Source: an uncultured Collinsella sp.
Lineage (GTDB): Bacteria > Actinomycetota > Coriobacteriia > Coriobacteriales > Coriobacteriaceae
Length of the DNA stretch: 64,000 bases
Assembly: GCA_902490325.1 (NCBI GenBank)
Contig: CABUDJ010000001.1
Span: 7,113-71,112 of the forward strand
Reading direction: 5' to 3'
The translations under genes and the position numbers were made by a program. The notes under the pieces are model-generated. The model was given only the letters and a program-made list of their open reading frames with translations, was not told where the DNA came from and did not search any database. Below are positions 35,696 to 43,599 of this stretch, one piece after another. Position 1 is the stretch's first letter. Every line of letters starts with the position of its first letter.

Positions 35696-35717
35696 TTGTA
35701 TACAATTTTGTAGACAA
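35696..35717 (-). promoter_or_regulatory. tandem palindromic operator of the RHH gene
   Basis: TTGTATACAA (35696-35705) and TTGTAGACAA (35708-35717) stand side by side 54 bases upstream of the RHH start. Paired short palindromes are typical binding sites for RHH dimers. Confidence 0.6.
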
Positions 35718-36038
35718 AAATACAAGCAGTTCATCGGGCTAATTAGCTTGTTTTGACCTGCCTGTTCGATAGGAAATGAGCATTGACGGCTTCGATACTC
35801 CTTTGCTTTTCAGCTTGGAATTTGGATGCTCATTGAACTTCCGGAGGGGAGCCCTTTATTAAGCTATTGAGATTCTGGGCAGGAGCTCTCACTGGTCTTC
35901 GGTAATGGGGCCAGCTTAATTCGCGACACAGTGTGTCGCGAATGGGAGTAGTCGTTAGGTGTCCTTCAATGGCTACTCATATAAGAACGTTCAAGTGTCG
36001 GATTTTGTCATTTAGTGTCGCTCTCAGCGACTATTCTG
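35718..36038. other. AT-rich spacer with several inverted repeats, no gene
   Basis: No supported gene. ATTCGCGACAC (35919-35929)/GTGTCGCGAAT (35933-35943) is a perfect 11-base palindrome with loop AGT. AATGAGCAT near 35775 is repeated inverted near 35826. GTCGCT/AGCGAC flank CTC near 36016-36030. Composition is much more AT-rich than the genes around it. Confidence 0.55.
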
Positions 36039-36281
36039 GAGGGTCGTGGTCAAAAAAGGGCAAATATGAGTACTGTTGCCATTATGGTTGCATTTATTTG
36101 CTATAAATTGTAGCTCCTGATGAGATTTGTTCCCATTAAGAGCTACTTTTATTGAACATATGAGGAGAAATAACGTCGTCTGCGGACGAGTGGAACGTTG
36201 AATAGTTCCTGAAGTGATCAAAATCGCTGCTACTAAACAGGTAGCAGTACTCATATTTGCCCTTTTTTGACCACAGCCCTC
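36039..36281. mobile_element. 243-bp MITE-like element with 37-bp terminal inverted repeats
   Basis: Left end GAGGG-TC-GTGGTC then AAAAAAGGGCAAATATGAG; the right end is its inverted copy (35 of 37 positions; 30 in a row are perfect, 36046-36075 with 36245-36274). The interior is AT-rich and encodes no transposase, but has a further hairpin (GTAGCTC/GAGCTAC near 36109-36146). Terminal repeats, small size and foreign composition indicate a non-autonomous transposable element. I see no clear target duplication. Confidence 0.7.
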
Positions 36282-36373
36282 TCGGAAACCTTTCCAGAGG
36301 CGTCAAACAGCCATAATCCAAAGGTCTCCTCAAACAATTAGCCGGCCAAGAGCGTCCATGACTACCAAAAAGC

Positions 36374-36428
36374 TGTACGCCAGCATCCAAAGATGTCGAA
36401 AAATGTCGACTTTGGATGCTGGTGTACA
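36374..36428. repeat. hairpin repeat, copy 2
   Basis: TGTACGCCAGCATCCAAAG (36374-36392) pairs with CTTTGGATGCTGGTGTACA (36410-36428) except one position. The loop and the following ATGTTTGGGTC equal copy 1 at 35291-35353. Confidence 0.8.
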
Positions 36429-36475
36429 TGTTTGGGTCGTATGGGTTGGGGCCCTGGACGGACAGAGCGTGCGTA

Positions 36476-36721
36476 CTAGAGCAGGTTTTCCTGCACCCAC
36501 GCGATGATGTCGCTCGATTCGTAGAGTGGTTTGCCGTCGATGAACAGGCAGGGAACCTGGCGTTTTCCGCCGACGGCGATGAGTGTCTGTTCGGCATCGG
36601 AATCGGTCGAGATATTGCGCTCGGGAATGGTCACGCCGTTATCGGCCAAAAAGTGCTTGACCTTTAAGCAATACGGGCAGCCGGTCATAACGTACAGCGC
36701 GAGCTCGTGATTAGTAGCCAT
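36476..36721 (-). CDS. glutaredoxin
   Basis: 81 residues, the usual length. Active-site CPYC in VMTGCPYCLKVKHFL, cis-Pro region RQVPCLFIDG, and the C-terminal helix ESSDIIAWVQENL. A cytosolic thiol-disulfide reductant. ATG 36721 has GGAG seven bases upstream. Confidence 0.92.
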   Translation of the reverse strand: MATNHELALYVMTGCPYCLKVKHFLADNGVTIPERNISTDSDAEQTLIAVGGKRQVPCLFIDGKPLYESSDIIAWVQENLL

Positions 36722-36772
36722 AGGTCTCCAATCGGTTGAGGTTTTGATTGAAATACCCAAAGCCGCCGCGGT

Positions 36773-37600
36773 CTATGCGCGCGTCAACGAAGACTCGATG
36801 GCCTGGACCAGAAACGCCGTGGCTCCGGTGGCGCAGGGCTTGTCGTAGTAGTCAACAAAGCGCTGGTCGGCAAGATAACCGTGGGCGAGGCCCAGGTACG
36901 CCTCGTCTTGGGGCTCGCATCCCCAGTTGAGAGCAATCCAGCGACGATGCATCGCGACAAGCTTACGAGCCTCGTTGCTCTCTGGGTCGCCAATGCCCAT
37001 GGCAATTGAGAGCTGGCCCAGAATAGCGCGTTCAAGTTCCTTCATGTCGTTCCATGTCTCGGGGTCCATGTCCAGCAACGCTTCGTTTGCTGCATCGATA
37101 GCCTCATCGCCGTAGCGCGCCCGCGCCTCGGCACCGTAGCGCGCCTCGTTTTCCTGCATGGTGCGCCAGCGCTCCAGTTGCGGCAGGACGGCGCCCATGA
37201 GCGAGACGGCTTCGTCGAGCGACATGCCGGTGTTTTGTGCCAGGCGCGGGGCACAATCCTCAATCATTGCCTCCATGGTGGTGTCATAGGTGTACTTGCC
37301 GTGGTCGTAGCACCACTTGCAGTAATGATCGGTCGCGGTGCCCGTGGCATCGGTGCCGCAGTCGTCGGGCGTGAGTATCATGCCGCAGCTCTGGCAATAG
37401 TGCTCAGGCATTTCGAGCAGGTGGGACAGCGGTTCTCCGGTTACGGCGGCGATGAGCTTCATCATGTCGATGCCCGGTGTGACCTCGCCGCGCTCCCACC
37501 GGCTGATGGCCTGGCGTGTGACGAAGAGCTTAGCGGCAAGCTGCTCTTGGGTAAGGTGATGGGCGCGACGGACAGCAATGAGCTTTTCTGCAAAGGCCAT
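36773..37600 (-). CDS. XRE-type regulator with zinc ribbon and TipAS-like domain
   Basis: 275 residues in three parts. Residues 1-60 are an XRE helix-turn-helix (HLTQEQLAAKLFVTRQAISR). Residues about 67-105 have CQSCG and CKWCYDHG, the putative zinc-ribbon linked to such regulators. Residues about 125-275 resemble the TipAS drug-recognition domain (LNWGCEPQDEAYLGLAHGYL, then RFVDYYDKPCATG). TipAS domains bind thiopeptide-like or other amphipathic compounds, so a ligand-triggered regulator is likely. It lies 52 bases upstream of the glutaredoxin gene on the same strand. Confidence 0.88.
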   Translation of the reverse strand: MAFAEKLIAVRRAHHLTQEQLAAKLFVTRQAISRWERGEVTPGIDMMKLIAAVTGEPLSHLLEMPEHYCQSCGMILTPDDCGTDATGTATDHYCKWCYDHGKYTYDTTMEAMIEDCAPRLAQNTGMSLDEAVSLMGAVLPQLERWRTMQENEARYGAEARARYGDEAIDAANEALLDMDPETWNDMKELERAILGQLSIAMGIGDPESNEARKLVAMHRRWIALNWGCEPQDEAYLGLAHGYLADQRFVDYYDKPCATGATAFLVQAIESSLTRA

Positions 37601-37741
37601 AGCGGCTCCTTTCTGCTGGTTGATGGCTTAAGCATACGCGGCGGCAGGCGCCCTTCCAAGCAACCGTTGGTTGCACGACGGGGGACCGCGGCGAAGAATT
37701 GCGCGCAACGCCCCACGCCTCCATGCCGTACAATGACCGGC

Positions 37742-38479
37742 ATGGAACCTATCGCACGCATACATACCGACCTGCCGCAGAAGTTCGGCATTCCGCGCAA
37801 CAGCTTTTTGGCGCCCCATCTGCAGGGACGAATCTTTTTTGAGCCGGAATTTGCCTCCAATGCAGCGGTTGAGGGCCTGGACTCCTTCTCTCACCTGTGG
37901 CTGCTGTGGCGCTTCGAAAACGGAACGCCCGGCGGCACGGCTAAGGATATTGCCGTCGACGCTAAAACGCAGGACAGGTCCGGCACCAACGCAAAATGGT
38001 CGAAAACCGTGCGCCCGCCGCGTCTGGGCGGAGCCGAACGTGTGGGAGTGTTTGCCACGCGCAGTCCGTTTCGCCCTAATCCCATCGGGCTCACCTGCGT
38101 CAAGCTTGATCGTGTCGAGCTCACCGACGATGGCCCCATCATCCATGTGTTGGGGGCCGACCTGCGCGACGGTACGCCCATCTACGACATCAAGCCCTAC
38201 ATTCCGTTTGCGGACTGCCACCCGGATGCGACCGGAGGCTGGATCGAGGATGCTCCGTGGCAAGAGCTCGATGTTGAGTTTCCGCAAGCACTGCAGGATA
38301 TGGTCCCGCCCGCAAAGCTCCTCGGCTTGGTCGAGGTCCTTCGCCAAGACCCGCGCCGCGCGGGCAGCAAGCACGAGCCACACCGCGTCTATCATCTGGC
38401 TTACGCCGGGCTCGACATATCGTTTACGGTCGATGAAACCCAGCTAACCGTAGTTGCCGTCAACGACGCGCAAGACTAA
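37742..38479 (+). CDS. trmO: tRNA (t6A37)-N6-methyltransferase TrmO
   Basis: 245 residues. Family signatures: FLAPHLQGRIFFEPEF, LLWRFE, GVFATRSPFRPNPIGLTCV and LGADLRDGTPIYDIKPYIPF. TrmO uses S-adenosylmethionine to methylate threonylcarbamoyladenosine in tRNA-Thr. No ribosome site precedes either candidate ATG (37733, 37742); TACAAT at 37729-37734 lies eight bases before ATG 37742, so transcription may begin at the start codon and give a leaderless mRNA. Confidence 0.9.
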   Translation: MEPIARIHTDLPQKFGIPRNSFLAPHLQGRIFFEPEFASNAAVEGLDSFSHLWLLWRFENGTPGGTAKDIAVDAKTQDRSGTNAKWSKTVRPPRLGGAERVGVFATRSPFRPNPIGLTCVKLDRVELTDDGPIIHVLGADLRDGTPIYDIKPYIPFADCHPDATGGWIEDAPWQELDVEFPQALQDMVPPAKLLGLVEVLRQDPRRAGSKHEPHRVYHLAYAGLDISFTVDETQLTVVAVNDAQD

Positions 38480-38591
38480 CCAGCCATTCGTCCGCACCCG
38501 TCAAATTAAGCGCCAAACCCCGCGCCAAAACCGCCCACGCTGGTGGACAATAACGCCTACCAAAACAATCAACTTTGCACGGGAGTCCAGC

Positions 38592-39806
38592 ATGAAATAC
38601 GACTTCACTTCAATCATCGACCGCCACGGCATGGACGCCATCGCCGTTGACTCTTGGGGTGAGATCCCCGGTATGGCCCCGAACGCACCCGACGAGGGCT
38701 TCGACCGCATTCCCATGTGGGTGGCCGACATGAACTTTGCCACTGTGCCCACGGTCCAGGAACACATCATTCAGCGCGCCCAGCACCCCATGTTTGGCTA
38801 TTTCAATCCGCGCTCCGAGTATTTCGACCGCATCATCGAATGGCAGAGCCGCCGCAATGGCGTCGAGGGCCTGCGCCCTGAACATATCGGTTACGAAAAC
38901 GGCGTGCTGGGCGGTGTCGTGTCGACGCTGCGCGCGTATGTCCAGCCGGGCGATGCGGTGCTGGTCCACAGCCCCACCTACATCGGCTTTACCAAGTCCA
39001 TTGAGGCCGCGGGCTATCGTATTGTCCATAGCCCGCTTAAGCTCGACGATCAGGGCGTGTGGCGCATGGACTTTGAGGACATGGAGTGCAAACTCGCCCA
39101 AAACCACATCCATGCCGCGGTGTTCTGCTCGCCGCACAATCCCTGCGGCCGCGTATGGGAGCGCGACGAAATCGAGCGCGCCATGGACATCTATCGCCAG
39201 CACGATTGCGTGGTGATATCGGACGAGATTTGGCCCGATATCATCCTGCCGGGGCACTAGCACATCCCGACGCAGTCGGTGAGCGAGGATGCCCGCATGC
39301 GCACGGTTGCCCTCTATGCGCCGAGCAAGACGTTTAACCTGGCGGGCCTTGTCGGCAGCTACCACATTGTCTACAACGAGACGCTGCGTGACCGCATCTG
39401 CGCCGTGTCCAACAAGACCCACTACAACGAGATGAATGTCCTCTCCATGCATGCGCTTATCGGTGCCTACCAGCCGCAGGGCTACGAGTGGGTGGACGAG
39501 CTCAACCAGGTGCTTGCCGGCAATATCGAGTACTTCTGCGATTACGTGGACGGGCATTTTGAGGGCGTGTCCTATTCGCGTCCGCAGGGCACGTACATGG
39601 TGTTTCTGGACTGCACCGAGTGGTGTCGCGAGCATGGCCGCGATATTCAGTGGCTGCTCGACGAGGGGGCGCGCGTGGGCGTGGGATATCAGGACGGCCG
39701 CCCGTTCCACGGGCCCTGCCACATTCGCGTGAATCTGGCGCTGCCGCTTTCGCGCGTAAAGGAAGCGTGCGACCGCCTGGACCGCTACGTTTTTAATGCA
39801 CGGTAA
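38592..39806 (+). pseudogene. MalY/PatB-type aminotransferase interrupted by UAG
   Basis: A single frame of 403 residues encodes a class I/II PLP enzyme (cystathionine beta-lyase/aminotransferase type) except for a TAG at 39258-39260. Before it: MWVADMNFATVP, ENGVLGGVVSTLRAYVQPGD and FCSPHNPCGRVW. After it: the PLP Lys in YAPSKTFNLAGL and the Arg in CHIRVNLALPLSR. The break (DIILPGH-stop-HIPTQSVSE) removes the Lys from the first product. One AAG-to-TAG change accounts for it. ATG 38592 has GGGAG upstream. A recent nonsense mutation, or a sequencing error. Confidence 0.85.
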
Positions 39807-39950
39807 GTGAGCACTGCATGCGGGGCCTTCTGCCAAGTCGGCTGGAAGGCCCCACATGGTAAAACGTCTGTAGCCATTGGGCACTCGTGTGGTTTTGTTT
39901 GCTATTATTTTTTACCATTTCAGTCTGTAAACAGGATCGTATGGAGCTCG

Positions 39951-40820
39951 ATGAAAAGGTCCCGTCGCTCGGTTGCCATTTCGTTGTTTGTTGCGCTTGC
40001 GGTAGCGTGCGCCTTTGTCGTAGCGATAGCCGGCTGTTCCGGGTCGAATGGCAGAGCCTCGACGTCTGCATTAGAAGGCCTGGATGCCTCGCAGGCCAAA
40101 GACGACAACCTTAAGACGCTCAACGTCGGCAGCGACCTCTATCCACCGTTTGTGTATACCGACGAGTACGGCGATATCGTTGGCCTGGATGTCGAGATAT
40201 TGACCGAGGCTTTGACTCGCATTGGTTACAAGCCAAAATACCAGCTGATCGACTGGGAAAAGAAGAAGGAGCTGCTGGCGAGCGGCGAACTCGATTGTGT
40301 CATGGGCAGCTTTAGTATGACGGGTCGCGAAAACGAATATCGTTGGGCCGGCCCGTACCTTGCGAGCCGCCAGGTGGTCGCGGTCGATCCCCAGAGCGAT
40401 ATCTACACGCTTGCCGATCTTGAGGATAAGATCGTGGCGGTTCAGTCCACCACCAAGCCCGAGGACATTTTGCTCAATCGCATAAATGAAAACGTTCCGC
40501 AGATCAAGGAACTCTACAGCTTTTCGGACGGTTCATACCTGAACCCGGCGCTCGTCGAGGGCCTGGTCGACGCTATCGCCGCGCATGAGTCCTCGTTCCT
40601 CACCTACGAAAAAGACTATGGTGTGGCATATCGCATTTTGGATGAGCCGCTGCTAGAGGTCGGTTTGGGCACCGCTTTCGATATCAACGATACGCGTGGC
40701 ATCGACGTCAAGCTCACTCATGCCTACCAAGAAATGCTTGCCGATGGCACCATGGAACGCCTGGTGTCAAAGTACTTCGATGACCCTTCGCCATTTTTGA
40801 ATATGGAGGGCCTGTCATGA
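39951..40820 (+). CDS. amino-acid-type solute-binding lipoprotein
   Basis: 289 residues. Lipobox VVAIAGCSGS, then a family 3 periplasmic binding domain: LNVGSDLYPPFVYTDEYGDI, FDCVMGSFSMTGR-like (ELDCVMGSFSMTGRENEYRW) and the closing helix ML ADGTMERLVSKYF. There is no ABC permease next to it. Instead its stop overlaps the start of a hybrid sensor kinase (ATGA), so it probably serves as the extracytoplasmic sensor of that kinase rather than in transport. GGAG precedes ATG 39951. Confidence 0.85.
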   Translation: MKRSRRSVAISLFVALAVACAFVVAIAGCSGSNGRASTSALEGLDASQAKDDNLKTLNVGSDLYPPFVYTDEYGDIVGLDVEILTEALTRIGYKPKYQLIDWEKKKELLASGELDCVMGSFSMTGRENEYRWAGPYLASRQVVAVDPQSDIYTLADLEDKIVAVQSTTKPEDILLNRINENVPQIKELYSFSDGSYLNPALVEGLVDAIAAHESSFLTYEKDYGVAYRILDEPLLEVGLGTAFDINDTRGIDVKLTHAYQEMLADGTMERLVSKYFDDPSPFLNMEGLS

Positions 40821-43009
40821 TCGATGCGCCCGACCACGCCGCTCAGGAGCGGGACAATCGTTCGACAGGGGCATGGCTCCTTGTCGCTCTGCTGGGGATA
40901 GCGCTCTCGGTTGTTGCCGGCATGATGAGCTACGATTACACGACGGCCCAAGCCGAGCAGCGCTTTGCCGACGTTGTCGATTACGTGGCGACGCAGAGCC
41001 TTTCCTACGATGCATTCAACAGCGCCTATACGACCAAAAACCTGATACGCGTTATGGAAATCGCCGGAGAGGCTGCCCGCGATATGGAGCGCGACGGTTC
41101 GGTGGATAACGCCATGCTGGAGCAATACGCCGACCAGTTCAACGTGAGCGCGCTGATCGTGACGGACGCATCGGGCAATTTGGTGTCCGAGTCCTCGACG
41201 GGCGATGTGGACTACGGGTCGCTCGCTACGTATCTCAAAGAATCACCCGTGCTGGAGGTGGCAACTCATCCGCTTAAGTCCTATACCGCCCGCATCACGC
41301 TTGCGGATGATTCGGTCGCAGACATTGGCTGCGTGACTCGGCAGGATGGCGAGGGCATCGTTATCGCGGTAAGGCATCAGAGCGCGAAAGCGGTTGCAAG
41401 CAATACACTCAAACTGCAGAGCTTGCTTGATGGCTATGAAACCATCGATAGCGGCAATATCGTGATCGAAAGCGACGGCAAGGTCGTTGCGACCAATGCC
41501 GTTGAACCCACCGTATTGGGCGTGTTCGATCTGCCTGCGACGGATGTCTTTATTGTCGACGGTATTAAGGATCGATGCCTGGCTGGTAAGGTCAGATTGG
41601 TTAACGCCGACGGCGAGTGGTATTTGGGCACATTTGGAAAAGCGCACAAATTCTATGTGTACACCTATGCCTCGGCGCAGCGCTACTTTGAGGTCGCCGC
41701 GGCTGTTGCCGCCGGCGTGCTGGTACTCTACGGCGGTGTTATAGCCGTTGTTGTGACGGTGCGTCGCCGCGCTGATCGTCGACGTTTGACGGACTTGCTG
41801 CAGCAGGAGCGCGACTATGGCGACAAGCTGGCAAAGGCGGCGCGTGAGGCCTCGTCTGCCAACTCGGCAAAGACGGAGTTTCTGCGTCGCATGAGCCACG
41901 ATCTGCGCACGCCCATCAACGGCATTCGCGGCATGGTCGAGGTTGGCGATGCCAATGCGGACGATCTGCAAAAGCAGACTGAGTGCCGCTCAAAAATCTG
42001 GACGGCATCGGGACTGCTGCTCGACCTTGCCAACGAGGCGCTCGATATGAGTCGCCTGGAGAGCGGGCAGGTCGACCTGAACCTCGTGCCCATAAATTTG
42101 GTGGCCCTCAACTGTGAAGTGCGCGATATTCTGGAGCGCCAGGCCGAGGAGCGTCTGGTGACAATTATCTCCGACCAGCAGACGCTTAATCATCCCTATG
42201 CGCGGGTGAGCGTGACGCACCTCAAGCGTTTGTTGCTCAATATTGCCGGCAATGCCGTCAAGTACAACCGCCAGGGCGGCTATGTCCGCCTGGTGTGCCG
42301 CGAGGTGGAGCCAGCGGATGGCGTCCCCGTCTATGAATACACGATCGCCGACAACGGTATTGGCATGAGCGAGGAGTTCCAAAAGCACCTCTACGAGCCG
42401 TTTTGCCGCGAGGAGCAGCAGGTGGAAGGCGCTTCGTCGGGAACTGGCCTGGGCGCGCCTATCGCAAAACAGCTGGTCGAGCTTATGGGCGGAACCATGA
42501 GTTTTACGAGCGTCTTGGGGCAGGGGACGACGTTTACCATCCGCCTGCCGTTCGAGAAATGCAAACGCTCCGAGATTCCTCAGGCAGTTCGCGTGGACGC
42601 GGGAGACGGCGATGCACTCCAGGGCTTGCGCGTTTTGCTCGTAGAGGATAACGATCTGAATGCCGAGATCGCGCAGTTTACGCTCAGCCGTGCCGGTGCC
42701 GTCGTGACACACGCTAGGGATGGTGAGTCTGCCGTCGAGATGTTTGCCGCGAGCGTGCCGCACGAGTACGACGTGGTGTTGATGGACATCATGATGCCGG
42801 GCATCGATGGCCTTGAGGCCACACGTCAGATTCGAGCACTCGATCGCGAGGATGCCGCGACCACGCCGATTATCGCCGTGAGCGCCAACGCCTTTGCCGA
42901 CGACCGCAGGCTTTCGCGTGAGGCGGGCATGAACGCGCACCTGAGTAAACCCGTGAGCTCGCAGGAGCTCATTGAGGCGTTTGCGCACATAGCCGCCGAC
43001 GCTCTATAA
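40817..43009 (+). CDS. hybrid sensor histidine kinase with receiver domain
   Basis: 730 residues. TM1 near residue 25, an extracytoplasmic sensor region (about 45-290), TM2 (FEVAAAVAAGVLVLYGGVIA). Then HisKA with H box RMSHDLRTPINGI, HATPase with LLLNIAGNAVKYN, DNGIGMS and GTGLGAPIAKQL, and a C-terminal receiver with VVLMDIMMPGIDG and the Lys in LSKPVSSQE. No HPt domain or output gene is adjacent, so phosphotransfer would go to an unlinked protein. Coupled to the solute-binding lipoprotein; followed by a strong terminator. Confidence 0.92.
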   Translation: MIDAPDHAAQERDNRSTGAWLLVALLGIALSVVAGMMSYDYTTAQAEQRFADVVDYVATQSLSYDAFNSAYTTKNLIRVMEIAGEAARDMERDGSVDNAMLEQYADQFNVSALIVTDASGNLVSESSTGDVDYGSLATYLKESPVLEVATHPLKSYTARITLADDSVADIGCVTRQDGEGIVIAVRHQSAKAVASNTLKLQSLLDGYETIDSGNIVIESDGKVVATNAVEPTVLGVFDLPATDVFIVDGIKDRCLAGKVRLVNADGEWYLGTFGKAHKFYVYTYASAQRYFEVAAAVAAGVLVLYGGVIAVVVTVRRRADRRRLTDLLQQERDYGDKLAKAAREASSANSAKTEFLRRMSHDLRTPINGIRGMVEVGDANADDLQKQTECRSKIWTASGLLLDLANEALDMSRLESGQVDLNLVPINLVALNCEVRDILERQAEERLVTIISDQQTLNHPYARVSVTHLKRLLLNIAGNAVKYNRQGGYVRLVCREVEPADGVPVYEYTIADNGIGMSEEFQKHLYEPFCREEQQVEGASSGTGLGAPIAKQLVELMGGTMSFTSVLGQGTTFTIRLPFEKCKRSEIPQAVRVDAGDGDALQGLRVLLVEDNDLNAEIAQFTLSRAGAVVTHARDGESAVEMFAASVPHEYDVVLMDIMMPGIDGLEATRQIRALDREDAATTPIIAVSANAFADDRRLSREAGMNAHLSKPVSSQELIEAFAHIAADAL

Positions 43010-43011
43010 GC

Positions 43012-43056
43012 ATATGGCCTGGTTCCAAGGTGGGTTGGAACCAGGCCATATTGTTA
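43012..43056 (+). terminator. Rho-independent terminator
   Basis: ATATGGCCTGGTTCCAA (43012-43028) pairs perfectly with TTGGAACCAGGCCATAT (43035-43051), then TGTTATT. Shared by convergent genes. Confidence 0.9.
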
Positions 43057-43078
43057 TTGATGAGGCCTGCTGAGGGGC

Positions 43079-43558
43079 TTACTTTTCCTGAATCTGCTTG
43101 CCGCAGAGATGCTCAATCGTAATCTCGTAGAGCTGGACGCCCTTAATGTCCTTGGCGATTTCCTCTTCGACTTCCTCGGCGGAAGGGTAGTACTTAAGGG
43201 CGAGCTGGCGGACTTTGTCCTCGATAAACGCGGGAGTGTCGTTCGCCAGGCGACAGCGGCCAAAGACCACGGTACTCATAACGTAGGGAGCCCAGTCGCC
43301 GTCCCGGTACCACTCGTTGCCGTAAACGGTAAAGCAGACCTTGTCATCGCGCTTGAGTGCGTCGACCTTGTGGCCAGCCTTGGCGCCATGGAAATAAATC
43401 TTGTCGCGCTCGGCGTCAAAGAAGTAGTTGACGGGGATGGCGTACGGGTAGCCATCGTCACCGTTGACGGCAAAGACGCCGCGCTTGCAGGTAGCGAGCA
43501 GTTCGCGCGCTTCCTCGTCAGTGATGGCGCGTTTCTTTCGACGTAAGGGCCTAAACAT
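43079..43558 (-). CDS. pyridoxamine 5'-phosphate oxidase-family flavin-binding protein
   Basis: 159 residues. The split-barrel fold is indicated by RGVFAVNGDDGYPYAIPVNY, KIYFHGAKAGHKVDAL and VCFTVYGNEW, the pattern of NimA-like PNPOx proteins that bind flavin or heme. The N-terminus is very basic (MFRPLRRKKR). Substrate unknown. It starts 42 bases downstream of nothing on its strand: the larger kinase gene precedes it on the same strand, ending 41 bases to its right. Confidence 0.85.
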   Translation of the reverse strand: MFRPLRRKKRAITDEEARELLATCKRGVFAVNGDDGYPYAIPVNYFFDAERDKIYFHGAKAGHKVDALKRDDKVCFTVYGNEWYRDGDWAPYVMSTVVFGRCRLANDTPAFIEDKVRQLALKYYPSAEEVEEEIAKDIKGVQLYEITIEHLCGKQIQEK

Positions 43559-43599
43559 CGTTGGCGTCCTTTCTGCTGCGTATGGTTGTTGAGCACAAA

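Noticed and set aside
39258..39260. UAG read as pyrrolysine
   Set aside because: No pyrrolysine genes are visible in the window and the position corresponds to an ordinary surface residue; nonsense mutation is simpler.
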